Counted from the stretch's first letter, positions 7,596 through 14,893 are shown. The stretch: DNA of 22,004 bases from Leptofilum sp050292445 (GCA_050292445.1 JBNKLQ010000080.1:1-22004), one strand, 5' to 3'. Program-made: numbers and translations. Notes: generated from the sequence alone by a model not told the origin.

Positions 7596-8615
7596 ATGAA
7601 CCACAAATTCGTCGCCATTGAAGGGGTTATTGGCGTGGGCAAAACCACGTTGACCCGATTGTTGCAAAGCAAGTTTGAGAATGCCAGTGTGCTATTAGAA
7701 GTGTTTGAGGAGAATCCGTTTTTGGCCGGTTTTTATAAGGACCGGGCCCAGTTGGCTTTCCAAACGCAGATATTCTTTTTGCTAAGCCGCTACCACCAGC
7801 AGCATGAAGCCGTACCGGAAGCGCTGCGCCAGGGCATGCTCATTTCCGACTATACTTTTGCCAAGGATGAGCTGTTTGCCTGGCTGAATCTGAAGGATGA
7901 TGAGTTGGCCATGTACGGCCGTGTTCACGCCGCCCTCGGTGAAAAAATCCCCAAACCCGACCTCATCGTCTACCTGCACGCGGATCATGATGTGATCATG
8001 CGGCGGATTGCACTGCGGGATCGGCCGTATGAACGGGACATGGACCCGGAATACATCCAGAGATTGGCCGCCGCTTATGAGGCGTGGTTGAGCAATGTGC
8101 AGGATACGGCCGTTCTCACCATCAATGTCAACAACCTGGATTATTTGTCCAACCCGGATGACCTGGATCATGTGGCGGATCTGATTGAGCAAACGTTGTC
8201 CGAAAAGGCACCTGGCAGCCCCCCAGTAAATACTCCGCTGACGCTGCTACAAAACGGCCGTCTGCCCGACTTCCAAAGCTTCCACCGCCAGCTAGACAGC
8301 AGCAAAGGGTTCGATCGCGATCTCTTTTTCAACTACATCTTGCTTACAGAAGAGGTAGGCGAGGTGGCCAGTGAACTGGTTAAAATTTGGGGAGAGACAA
8401 AACAATTAATGGGAGACGGCCGTACCGCCACTGAAGCGCATCAACTGGCCCTGGATAAACACCGCGCCAAGCTGCGCAGCGAGCTGGCCGATCTGCTGGC
8501 CTACACCCTCAAACTGGCAAACTGTACGGGCATTGATCTGGAACAAGCGTACCTGGAGAAGATGCAGAAAAATATCGGCCGTACCTGGCCCAAAGAACGC
8601 ACCCTGCCAGATTGA
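7596..8615 (+). CDS. Deoxynucleoside kinase fused to a MazG-like nucleotide pyrophosphohydrolase domain
   Basis: A two-domain cytoplasmic nucleotide enzyme of 339 residues. The N-terminal ~205 residues are a deoxynucleoside (dGK/dAK-type) kinase: P-loop GVIGVGKTT, the SDYTFAKDELFA block holding the catalytic acidic/Arg region, and a LID-like RDRPYERDMDPEY. The C-terminal ~100 residues resemble all-alpha MazG/NTP pyrophosphohydrolases, with metal motifs EEVGEVASEL and ELADLLAYTLKLAN (the EExxE plus ExxD pattern). The kinase would salvage deoxynucleosides and the MazG-like part would hydrolyse NTPs or dNTPs. I choose ATG 7596 over TTG 7584; neither has a good ribosome-binding site. The fusion is unusual to me, though each half is clear. 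Confidence 0.88.
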   Translation: MNHKFVAIEGVIGVGKTTLTRLLQSKFENASVLLEVFEENPFLAGFYKDRAQLAFQTQIFFLLSRYHQQHEAVPEALRQGMLISDYTFAKDELFAWLNLKDDELAMYGRVHAALGEKIPKPDLIVYLHADHDVIMRRIALRDRPYERDMDPEYIQRLAAAYEAWLSNVQDTAVLTINVNNLDYLSNPDDLDHVADLIEQTLSEKAPGSPPVNTPLTLLQNGRLPDFQSFHRQLDSSKGFDRDLFFNYILLTEEVGEVASELVKIWGETKQLMGDGRTATEAHQLALDKHRAKLRSELADLLAYTLKLANCTGIDLEQAYLEKMQKNIGRTWPKERTLPD

Positions 8616-8620
8616 TTTTC

Positions 8621-8689
8621 ACCGCAAAGGACGCAGAGGGCACATAAGGAAAACCAAAAAATCTTTGCGATCTTGGCGTCCTTTGCGGT
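8621..8689. repeat. Perfect long-armed inverted repeat between convergent genes
   Basis: ACCGCAAAGGACGC (8621-8634) and its exact reverse complement GCGTCCTTTGCGGT (8676-8689) flank 41 bases containing A-rich and TTTGCGATCTTGGC words. The element fills the gap between the kinase-MazG stop (8615) and the stop of the minus-strand gene (8690) almost exactly, so it could act as a bidirectional terminator or mRNA-stabilising structure. It looks like a dispersed element rather than a classic terminator because the arms are separated and no U-tract follows. Confidence 0.75.
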
Positions 8690-9454
8690 TCATTGAATTT
8701 TTTCGATTTGTAGATTGTCTACTTCTAAAAACTGTGTTGTTATCACAGGCAGCGTGCCCCAACGGAAACGGCCGTTACTTGTCGCTACCATGTACTGATT
8801 ATCAATCCAACAGACAAACCCCAGCGGCCCGCGTGGGCTAAATGGGGTTTGGTGGATGAGACGGCCGTCTACCAAAAAGTCGCAACCAGATTCGCGCCAA
8901 ATTAATTGATAATCGTGCCACTCTGACATGCTTTCGTGGATCGGTTGGAAGGAAATTTGCAGCTGCTGCTGCACCCAGGGCCAGATTTTGCGCCGCAGAC
9001 CACCAAGCTGGTTCAGCAGCAAAACAACCGGGGCAAACGGAGCCAGCCCCATGGCCCGCCAGGTCGTGGCATCCAACGTGGATGCAAACCAACCTCGTCC
9101 TGGTCCGTTCTGTGCCAGAGGCAGATCGTTAGGCGGCGAGCCAAAAAAGAACCAGGTCGCTTGCGGCAGCGTTGGTACTGGTTTGCTGGGATCGCCAAAC
9201 GGGGCGTTCCAAAAGCCAAACCCAGCCGTACCCACCAGCTGATCCGCTTCGTGAGAAAAGCGCGCCCGCAGCGACAATTGGGTGCCGGGCCGCCACGGAT
9301 AGGTTTTACGAGGGCCAAGGCAATCATCAATTTGGGCATCGGTGTAGCCGGTTTGGCAGATGGGCAGATGTAGTTTGAAGGGATTGCGGGAATACGGCCG
9401 TTCTCCCAACACTTGCCCCCCATTTATCTCCAACACTCGAAATTTGTTTGCCAT
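8690..9454 (-). CDS. Uncharacterised protein, possible concanavalin A-like (GH16/LamG-type) fold
   Basis: A 254-residue protein I do not recognise by name. It is rich in Trp and aromatic residues with alternating beta-strand patterns. The C-terminal part WHDYQLIWRESGCDFLVDGR followed by a PRGPLGFVCWIDN block resembles the strand pair of concanavalin A-like jelly-roll domains, where a substrate-facing sheet is followed by 'WHxYxxxW...xFxVDG'. I do not see the ExDxE catalytic motif of GH16 glycosidases, so it may bind rather than cleave. There is no signal peptide. The start is ATG with GAGGT about 8 bases upstream. It is divergent from the metallo-hydrolase gene and shares a 72-base intergenic region with it. 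Confidence 0.6.
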   Translation of the reverse strand: MANKFRVLEINGGQVLGERPYSRNPFKLHLPICQTGYTDAQIDDCLGPRKTYPWRPGTQLSLRARFSHEADQLVGTAGFGFWNAPFGDPSKPVPTLPQATWFFFGSPPNDLPLAQNGPGRGWFASTLDATTWRAMGLAPFAPVVLLLNQLGGLRRKIWPWVQQQLQISFQPIHESMSEWHDYQLIWRESGCDFLVDGRLIHQTPFSPRGPLGFVCWIDNQYMVATSNGRFRWGTLPVITTQFLEVDNLQIEKIQ

Positions 9455-9479
9455 TTGGAGACCTCATGATTATCCGCTT

Positions 9480-9504
9480 GAGCAATTATCAGGTATAATT
9501 GCTC
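9480..9504. promoter_or_regulatory. 10-bp perfect inverted repeat overlapping a -10 box (candidate operator)
   Basis: GAGCAATTAT (9480-9489), spacer CAGGT, and ATAATTGCTC (9495-9504) form a perfect palindrome. It covers the hexamer TATAAT at 9494-9499. With a start of transcription near 9506, the leader to the ATG at 9527 would be about 20 bases and would contain the AAGGAG ribosome-binding site at 9511-9516. I find no convincing -35 hexamer at 16-18 bases. A dimeric repressor or activator site overlapping the promoter is the simplest reading; a short hairpin is the alternative. Confidence 0.55.
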
Positions 9505-9526
9505 AGCTTTAAGGAGAACATTTTTT

Positions 9527-10156
9527 ATGGAACTAACTTGGTATGGATTAAGCTGCTTTCGGCTAACTGAACGTAAACACGCCTCCGTGGTCACAGACCC
9601 GTACAATGGCAAATTAGGGTTGCCAGGCCTTAAGCTCAAAGCGGACGTAGTAACAATTAGCCACGATGCGCAAGGGCACAATTATGCGGCGGCCGTAAGT
9701 GGAACGCAACACAACCTGGATGGCCCTGGCGAGTATGAAATTGGGAACGTGTTCATCACAGGTATCGTTACCAAAAGCGCGTCCCACGCCAATAACAATA
9801 TCATCTTCCTGTTTGATTACAATGGCCTCAATGTGGCTCACCTGGGTGATTTAGACAAGGTCCCCTCGCAAACAGAAATTGAGGCATTGGAAGAAGTCAA
9901 TATCTTGTTGTTGCCCGTTGGCGGGGGCAACAGCCTGAATGCAGCACAAGCCTCGGAGCTAGTTTCAATGCTAGAACCAAACATTGTGATTCCTATGCAT
10001 TATCAGCTGCCCGGCTTAAAGTTAGAGCTGGAAGATGTTGACCGCTTTTTGAAAGAGATGGGGGTTACTGAGCCAACCGTAGAAGACAGTTTGAAGATTT
10101 CCTTAACGAACTTGCCAGAGGAAACGGAAACGGTCATTCTTACACCAAAATTGTAG
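9527..10156 (+). CDS. Metallo-beta-lactamase-fold protein with a degenerate metal-binding motif
   Basis: A 209-residue member of the MBL superfamily, closest in feel to the small Lactamase_B_3 / UPF0173-like group. The fold markers are present: N-terminal strand MELTWYGLSCFRL, Asp in TDPY, HLGD (His105, Asp108) and a late IPMHY (His158). The key HxHxDH motif is altered to H46-D-A-Q-G50-H51, so the second His is Ala and the Asp is Gly. That should weaken or abolish one metal site, so catalytic activity is doubtful or uses another metal arrangement. AAGGAG precedes the ATG. The next gene begins 8 bases after its stop, and a strong terminator follows that gene, so the two form a small operon. 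Confidence 0.82.
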   Translation: MELTWYGLSCFRLTERKHASVVTDPYNGKLGLPGLKLKADVVTISHDAQGHNYAAAVSGTQHNLDGPGEYEIGNVFITGIVTKSASHANNNIIFLFDYNGLNVAHLGDLDKVPSQTEIEALEEVNILLLPVGGGNSLNAAQASELVSMLEPNIVIPMHYQLPGLKLELEDVDRFLKEMGVTEPTVEDSLKISLTNLPEETETVILTPKL

Positions 10157-10164
10157 GGGTTAAT

Positions 10165-10467
10165 ATGCCTGCAAAACTATTAATGCGTTGGGACGTCCGT
10201 CCCGAAACGGAATCTGAATATTTTGAATTTTTGGTTCATGAATTTATCCCTGGCCTAAACAAGCTGGGCATTTCTGACATCCAGGTCTGGTATACGCAGT
10301 ACGGCGACTGTGAGCAAAAGCTGGCTAGTGGCATTTCCAATACCATAGAGAAGATGCAGGATGCGCTCAATAGCCAGGCATGGGAACAGCTCAACGACAA
10401 GCTGCAAGAATATGTGGATGATTTCAGCCAAAAGGTGATTCCAGCGACCGGTGGCTTCCAGATTTAG
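10165..10467 (+). CDS. Small conserved-looking protein, function unknown
   Basis: A 100-residue soluble protein, cotranscribed with the MBL-fold gene (8-base gap, GGGG-type ribosome site) and followed by a strong terminator. Its pattern (strand MPAKLLMRWDV, helix with acidic residues TESEYFEFLVHEF, strand DIQVWYTQYG, long helix TIEKMQDALNSQAWEQLNDKL) has the beta-alpha-beta rhythm and length of dimeric alpha/beta-barrel (ferredoxin-like) domains such as EthD/NIPSNAP relatives. That fold is an inference only. No catalytic motif is recognised. The operon context suggests it works with the MBL-fold protein. Confidence 0.72.
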   Translation: MPAKLLMRWDVRPETESEYFEFLVHEFIPGLNKLGISDIQVWYTQYGDCEQKLASGISNTIEKMQDALNSQAWEQLNDKLQEYVDDFSQKVIPATGGFQI

Positions 10468-10494
10468 GGAAGCCGCTCCTAACCCAAATAAACT

Positions 10495-10522
10495 AAAAGA
10501 CCCGCTTGGTAGCGGGTCTTTT
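10495..10522 (+). terminator. Strong Rho-independent terminator
   Basis: AAAAGACCCGCT (10495-10506), loop TGGT, and AGCGGGTCTTTT (10511-10522) make a perfect 12-bp stem with A-tract and T-tract ends. It ends the MBL operon. Being symmetrical, it can also terminate the converging FmdB-like gene. Confidence 0.93.
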
Positions 10523-10573
10523 CATTTCGCATTATGTGATTTCTGCATTCGTGAGAAAGGTCAATAGGGGTAG

Positions 10574-10918
10574 TTATGCGGCCGTTTTCTCTGTCTTGCC
10601 CTTACCTGAATCCGAGGCTTTTGCGGACGTGGTTTCCGCTTTACTGCCATTTTCCTTGGCAGCTGGTTCCGATTTAGTACCGCTGCCATTTTCGCTGCTC
10701 TTGCCATTAGCGGGCGGGATGGTTGCACCATTCTTACCCCGGCTGTCGGTCACGTAGAAACCGCTCCCCTTAAACACAATTCCTACCGAATTTAAAACTT
10801 TCCGCAGCGAACTCTCTGTTTTACATTCCGGGCAATCGGCCAGCGGATCATCTGCCATGCGCTGCTTGATATCAAACTGGTATTCACAATTATTGCATCG
10901 ATAAGTATATGTTGGCAT
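10574..10918 (-). CDS. FmdB-family zinc ribbon protein
   Basis: A 114-residue protein whose first ~55 residues form the FmdB/CxxC zinc ribbon: MPTYTYRCNNCEYQFDIKQ with Cys8 and Cys11, then the second pair CPECK, and the conserved end VGIVFKGSGFYVTD. The rest is a disordered Ser/Gly/Lys/Glu-rich tail, as is common in this family. It is named after a putative regulator of formamidase expression, but its role is generally unknown. The zinc ribbon could bind nucleic acid or protein. It stands alone, divergent from the PH-domain gene and convergent with the MBL operon. Confidence 0.92.
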   Translation of the reverse strand: MPTYTYRCNNCEYQFDIKQRMADDPLADCPECKTESSLRKVLNSVGIVFKGSGFYVTDSRGKNGATIPPANGKSSENGSGTKSEPAAKENGSKAETTSAKASDSGKGKTEKTAA

Positions 10919-11021
10919 TTTTCTATTTTCCAGCGAGTCTATAATGAGGTAACGGCCGTTTCTATCTCTTTTAACCCTTACCCACAGGATCGAAATTTTA
11001 TTGTAACGACCGATCTCTTAT

Positions 11022-11051
11022 TTGACAACCAGCCGGAGACTATGCTACAAC
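11022..11051 (+). promoter_or_regulatory. Sigma70-type promoter for the PH-domain gene
   Basis: A perfect -35 hexamer TTGACA (11022-11027) is followed after 18 bases by TACAAC (11046-11051), preceded by TGC, an extended -10 signature. Transcription would start near 11058, giving a leader of about 55 bases before the ATG at 11112, with AGGGAGAA as ribosome-binding site. Confidence 0.6.
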
Positions 11052-11111
11052 CATTTTGTTAATTTTTTGTTAGCAAATTAGTCCATATTCAAAATTTAGG
11101 GAGAACATTCA

Positions 11112-11663
11112 ATGACAATTAAAGAAGCGCAAGCGCGCATCAAAGCTCGTGTTTGGCAATCCGTGGCTCAGGCCGATTTAGATTTGTCTGCCCTAGACAA
11201 AACCACCCTGGAAACGTTTGTCGATTTAGTCACAGAATCCGCCCTGTTGGAGATTGACAGTGAGTTGGATGCTTCTATGCTGTCCGACCCAAAAGAAGAA
11301 GTTAGCGACGATGAAGATGATGATGATGAATTCGGCGAAGAGGTGTTGTGGCGAGGACGGCCGTTCCTCTCCTTAGTGCTCGACTACACCATCACTAGCG
11401 AACGTATCAAAATTACCTCTGGCCTGCTCGGCAAAGCGCACGAAAATGTGGAGTTGATTCGCGTACAGGATATTGACCACAGCCAAACCTTTGGCGAGCG
11501 CGTGCTCAAAATTGGCGACGTCACCATCCGCAGCCATGATCCCAGCCACCCGGAAGTTGTCCTGCGCAACGTGCAAGACCCCACCAGCGTCTATGAAATT
11601 TTACGCCGCGCTGTGCTAAACGCCCGTAAACGCCACAACTTCAGCTACCGCGAGGAGATGTAA
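11112..11663 (+). CDS. Bacterial PH-domain protein
   Basis: A 183-residue protein. Residues ~1-60 form a helical segment, followed by an extremely acidic linker (about 58-75, including a run of Asp/Glu). Residues ~78-172 match a bacterial PH domain (bPH_2/YdbS type): the opening EVLWRGRPFLSLVLDYTITSE, then ITSGLLGKAHENVELIRVQDI, then LKIGDVTIRSHDPSHPEVVL. That is the usual Trp-Arg-Gly-Arg-Pro start, ITxxRI-like strand and late GDV strand. Such domains often sit on the membrane, but no transmembrane helix is present here, so it is probably cytoplasmic. Function unknown. It has its own promoter and converges on the Crp-type regulator. Confidence 0.83.
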   Translation: MTIKEAQARIKARVWQSVAQADLDLSALDKTTLETFVDLVTESALLEIDSELDASMLSDPKEEVSDDEDDDDEFGEEVLWRGRPFLSLVLDYTITSERIKITSGLLGKAHENVELIRVQDIDHSQTFGERVLKIGDVTIRSHDPSHPEVVLRNVQDPTSVYEILRRAVLNARKRHNFSYREEM

Positions 11664-11672
11664 AATAGTTTT

Positions 11673-11745
11673 TTGTCATTCCCGCGTAGGCGGGAATCCA
11701 TTTTTTAACCAAGCAGCTGGATACCCGCTTTCGCGGGTAAGACAA
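11673..11745. repeat. Double-hairpin TTGTCATTCCCGC repeat between convergent genes
   Basis: TTGTCATT, then CCCGC-GTAG-GCGGG, a TTTTTT tract, and ACCCGC-TTTC-GCGGGT before AGACAA. The ends are inverted like the other TTGTCAT elements (2514, 16175). It lies between the converging PH-domain and Crp-type genes, where the first hairpin plus T-tract could terminate the plus-strand transcript. The hairpin core resembles the widespread 'TGTCATTCCCGCG...GCGGGAATCC' bacterial repeat. Confidence 0.7.
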
Positions 11746-11753
11746 TTCTGGGC

Positions 11754-12437
11754 TTAGGAGTCGGCCAGGGTGCGCAAACGAGGCATGTTGAGCAGCACAA
11801 CCTGCTTGCGAGCAATGCTAATTAAACCATCGGCTTTTAGATCGTTGAGCGTTTGGGTAACCGTTTCGCGGTAGGTCCCCAACATTTCGCTTAAATCCTG
11901 GTGAGTATAACCATTCACTGTTTGCCGCCCGCCCTGTTCCTCGTTCAGCGTCAGCAGCAACGAGGCCAACCGGGCGGGTATGCTTTTGAAAGCAATATCT
12001 TCCAACCGTGCCTCCAACTGCGTGAGGCGCTTGCCCAAGGCTTCTACAAAACGGAAGGCAACCTCTGGCTTTTCCTGCACCAGTCGCTCTACATCAGAGC
12101 GGCTCATGACGCACAGGACGCACTCATCCATTGACTCAGCAAAGGTGTTGTGCATACCCTGGCCCACCAAAGACATCTCGCCAAAAATAGCACCCGGTCC
12201 CAGCGTAGCCATCACCAGTTTCTTGCCGTTTGGGGCAATGCGATACAGCTGTACGCGCCCTTTTTTGAGCATAAAGAGCACCTCACCGCTATCTTCTGGC
12301 ATGTAGAAAATTTTGCCAGGACGGCAGGTAGACATCGTCAGTTGGCGATCCATTTGGGCCAGCTCATTCGGGGTTAAATCGCGGAAGACTTGAATATTGG
12401 ATAAATAATCGACTTTGACGCTGTTTGCTTGGGGCAT
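11754..12437 (-). CDS. Crp/Fnr-family transcriptional regulator
   Basis: A DNA-binding regulator of 227 residues. The N-terminal cyclic-nucleotide-binding-like beta-roll (about 10-120) includes GKIFYMPEDSGEVLFMLKKG and GPGAIFGEMSLVGQGMHNTF. A long dimerisation helix and a C-terminal winged helix follow, with the recognition region YTHQDLSEMLGTYRETVTQT. In the nucleotide pocket GEMSL fits the GE..L phosphate-binding cassette, but the usual R-T/S pair after it is replaced, so cAMP binding is uncertain. There are no Fnr-type clustered cysteines. I prefer ATG 12437 over an in-frame TTG at 12455. Its targets are not visible. A repeat hairpin follows the stop. Confidence 0.93.
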   Translation of the reverse strand: MPQANSVKVDYLSNIQVFRDLTPNELAQMDRQLTMSTCRPGKIFYMPEDSGEVLFMLKKGRVQLYRIAPNGKKLVMATLGPGAIFGEMSLVGQGMHNTFAESMDECVLCVMSRSDVERLVQEKPEVAFRFVEALGKRLTQLEARLEDIAFKSIPARLASLLLTLNEEQGGRQTVNGYTHQDLSEMLGTYRETVTQTLNDLKADGLISIARKQVVLLNMPRLRTLADS

Positions 12438-12506
12438 AAGTTTGGGCCTTTTCAATTGCTTACTTACTTCTTGAGATGGCTTGAAAACGGCCGTTCTTAC
12501 CCACCC

Positions 12507-12752
12507 TTATTTTTCCGAAATATTTGCCAGCCGTTTGTACAGAGCTTCCCTAGTAGGATTTCCCAGCGAGATAATTTTACCGTTCAATAAATAGGTAGGC
12601 ACGGCAAAAACGTGATCGGGCAGCGGTTGCTGGGCGGTATTTACCAACTTTAGCAACAAATCGGGGAATTGGGGCAGCACATCGTCTAAAATACGCTGCG
12701 TTTCGTTACAAGACCAGCAATCATCGGCAATGTATACAGTGAGTGTGTGCAT
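12507..12752 (-). CDS. Small thioredoxin/glutaredoxin-like protein
   Basis: An 81-residue thioredoxin-fold protein with the redox motif DDCWSCNET (Cys-Trp-Ser-Cys) at residues ~12-15. The cis-Pro loop FAVPTYLLNG lies before the last strands, and the protein ends with a short helix. It resembles the small glutaredoxin-like or CxxC redox proteins often annotated 'thioredoxin family'. It is cytoplasmic, with no signal peptide. It lies between the histidine kinase and the Crp-type regulator on the same strand, with gaps of 69-78 bases each carrying one ACGGCCGT, so operon membership is uncertain. Its partner is unknown. Confidence 0.82.
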   Translation of the reverse strand: MHTLTVYIADDCWSCNETQRILDDVLPQFPDLLLKLVNTAQQPLPDHVFAVPTYLLNGKIISLGNPTREALYKRLANISEK

Positions 12753-12830
12753 GATGGGGGGATGGTAACATGGGAAAACGGCCGTTTACGTAACCCCCGT
12801 TACACAAATCTGAGCATTTTCTAAGAGAAC

Positions 12831-14102
12831 TCAGCCAGGCAAGAAAAAACCGACAATTGCCCCACCACCCGGTGCATTCTCGGCCCAGATACGGCCGTTA
12901 TGGGCCACCACAACCCCCCGGGCAATGGCCAACCCCAGCCCCGCTCCACTACCAGAAGCGCGGCTGCGTGCCTCTTCTCCCCGATAAAATTGCTCAAAGA
13001 CGCGTGTTAAGTCCGCCTCGTTAAAACCAGGGCCATCATCTTGTACCGTCACTATCACACCATCTTGCTGGCGAACGGCCGTCACCTGCACCGTCCCCCC
13101 CGCAGGTGTGTAGCGCAGCGCGTTGCCTACCAGATTAGACAACACCCGCCCAATCTTCGGCGCACACATCCACACCAGCCCCAAATTAGCGGCCACTTCA
13201 CCCTGAAGCGTAATGCCTTGCTTGCTAGCCAGCGCTTGAAACATTTCCAATGTATCTGATACCAAATCGCCCAAAGCATGATGTGCTTTTTCCATGCTCA
13301 AACCACCGGCGTCCAGTTGAGCCAATTCAAACAGATCATCAATAATGTTATTGAGGGCAATGATGTCACTGCGAATCGTGCCGTAATAACGCTGCACCAT
13401 CGCCGGATCGTCCACAACGCCATCGTGCAGCGCCTCGATCATGGCTCGAATGCTGGTAAGCGGGGTGCGCAAATCGTGGGAGGTCCAGGCGATGAGGTCC
13501 TTGCGCATCTTCTCTAGCTCTTCCCGCTCCTGCGCCGCCTGCTGCAATTGGGCAGCCATTTCGTTAAACGTATTGCCCACCATTGCCACCTCATCCCGGC
13601 CAGAGATGGATACACGCGCTTCCAGATTGCCCTCAGCAATTTGATGCGCTGAGCGAGCCAGCTGGCGCAACCCATCCGTCACGCTGGCAGCCACAAAAAT
13701 GCCAAACGTGGTGGCAATGACGGCCGCAAAGATGAGCAGCACGCCACTTAAAATCAAGTCATGCTCATCATTGAAAAACATGCGTTCAGACATAATCCAC
13801 ACATTGGCTAGAATCACAATAGCGGCCCAACCGTAGGTCATCACCAACGTTAGGCTCAGTGAGGGTGAGCGCGCTAAGCCGCTGCGGTAGAGAATGTAGC
13901 CCATCGCCAGAGAACCCAATGAAGAGACGCTGAGCGAATATATCAGCGTGGTAATTTCTTCAACAGGTGCTCCCATGAGGGCAACCATCAAAATAGCTAC
14001 CAACGAGAGTGCCGCCACAATACCAATGGCAAAAATGCGCCATGGGGATCGACTCAGCGAATCTGCATATTTGTATTTGTCGGGGGCAAGCGTGTTAACC
14101 AT
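12831..14102 (-). CDS. Membrane sensor histidine kinase
   Basis: A 423-residue two-component sensor. Four hydrophobic segments (about 22-44, 50-73, 80-104, 115-140) precede a HAMP linker (about 140-192), so the sensory part is almost entirely membrane-embedded with little periplasmic domain. The HisKA box WTSHDLRTPLTSI places the phospho-accepting His at 209. The ATPase domain shows the N box VLSNLVGNALRYTP (Asn327), DDGPGF (355-360) and GSGAGLGLAIA (384-394). It autophosphorylates and passes phosphate to the response regulator encoded 5 bases upstream in the same operon. The signal is unknown; a compact membrane sensor often follows envelope stress or membrane state. Confidence 0.96.
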   Translation of the reverse strand: MVNTLAPDKYKYADSLSRSPWRIFAIGIVAALSLVAILMVALMGAPVEEITTLIYSLSVSSLGSLAMGYILYRSGLARSPSLSLTLVMTYGWAAIVILANVWIMSERMFFNDEHDLILSGVLLIFAAVIATTFGIFVAASVTDGLRQLARSAHQIAEGNLEARVSISGRDEVAMVGNTFNEMAAQLQQAAQEREELEKMRKDLIAWTSHDLRTPLTSIRAMIEALHDGVVDDPAMVQRYYGTIRSDIIALNNIIDDLFELAQLDAGGLSMEKAHHALGDLVSDTLEMFQALASKQGITLQGEVAANLGLVWMCAPKIGRVLSNLVGNALRYTPAGGTVQVTAVRQQDGVIVTVQDDGPGFNEADLTRVFEQFYRGEEARSRASGSGAGLGLAIARGVVVAHNGRIWAENAPGGGAIVGFFLPG

Positions 14103-14107
14103 AAAAA

Positions 14108-14830
14108 TTATCCTGGATCAAATTTGTAGCCAACGCCCCACACGGTTAATAAGTGAGCAGGATCGCTGGGATCGATTTCTATTTTCTCGCGCAGGCGGCG
14201 AATGTGGACGGTGACGGTGCTGGGATCGACATATTCAGAGAAGCCCCAGACGTTTTCCAACAGCTGGTCCCGCTTAAACACCTGTCGGGGATGGCTAACC
14301 ATGAACCAGAGCAGGTTAAATTCGGTTGCGGTGAGATCAATTGTATCACCACGCACGTTGACAATGCGGGTTTTGGGGTCGATGGAGAGGTCGTGGAATT
14401 GCAACGGCCGTTCCCCCTTCTCCATACTGCTGGCACCCCGCGCCCGCCGCAAAACTGCTTTCACCCGCGACACTAATTCGGCTGGCGAAAATGGCTTGGT
14501 AACGTAATCATCCGCGCCGAGTTCCAGGCCATAAATACGGTCCGTTTCCTGCCGCCGAGCCGTCAGCATGATGACGGGCACGTCAGAAGCCGCGTCATCC
14601 CGCAGGCGGCGCACAATTTCCAGGCCATCTACCTCGGGCAGCATCAGGTCTAGCACCACCAAAGCGGGCAGTTTATCGCGGATAGCATTGAGAGCAGAAC
14701 GGCCGTCTCGGGCCACACGCACCGTAAACCCCTCCCGCTTTAAATAAAGGGCTACCACCTCTACCACCGAGGCTTCATCATCCACAACTAAAATGTCGTC
14801 ATAGTCGTTAAAAGTTTGATTAAGGGTCAT
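14108..14830 (-). CDS. OmpR/PhoB-family response regulator
   Basis: A 240-residue DNA-binding response regulator and cognate partner of the kinase that follows. The receiver domain (1-120) has the acidic pair in LVVDDEA, the phospho-acceptor Asp61 in LVVLDLMLPEVDG, Thr90 in VIMLTARR and Lys112 in DYVTKPFSP. The winged-helix output domain (about 138-238) shows LTATEFNLLWFMVSHP and DPSTVTVHIRRLREKI, the trans-activation and recognition elements of the OmpR group. AGGAG lies about 9 bases before the ATG. An 11-bp-periodic TGTTACA repeat just upstream is a likely binding site for this protein and would mean autoregulation. Confidence 0.97.
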   Translation of the reverse strand: MTLNQTFNDYDDILVVDDEASVVEVVALYLKREGFTVRVARDGRSALNAIRDKLPALVVLDLMLPEVDGLEIVRRLRDDAASDVPVIMLTARRQETDRIYGLELGADDYVTKPFSPAELVSRVKAVLRRARGASSMEKGERPLQFHDLSIDPKTRIVNVRGDTIDLTATEFNLLWFMVSHPRQVFKRDQLLENVWGFSEYVDPSTVTVHIRRLREKIEIDPSDPAHLLTVWGVGYKFDPG

Positions 14831-14864
14831 ATTCTGTACTCCTGCCTGATTTTTAGCGGAAAAA

Positions 14865-14893
14865 TGTTACAACAGTGTTACAGGCCTGTATAT
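14865..14893. promoter_or_regulatory. 11-bp-periodic TGTTACA direct repeats (candidate response-regulator box)
   Basis: TGTTACA begins at 14865 and again at 14876, and a weaker TGTATAT at 14887, so the three units are each 11 bases apart. OmpR/PhoB-family regulators bind as head-to-tail dimers to direct repeats with this period. The site is 35 bases upstream of the response-regulator start. Confidence 0.5.

Noticed and set aside
8936..9373. 145-residue plus-strand open frame
   Set aside because: It is opposite the concanavalin-like gene, basic and low in complexity, and without a ribosome-binding site.
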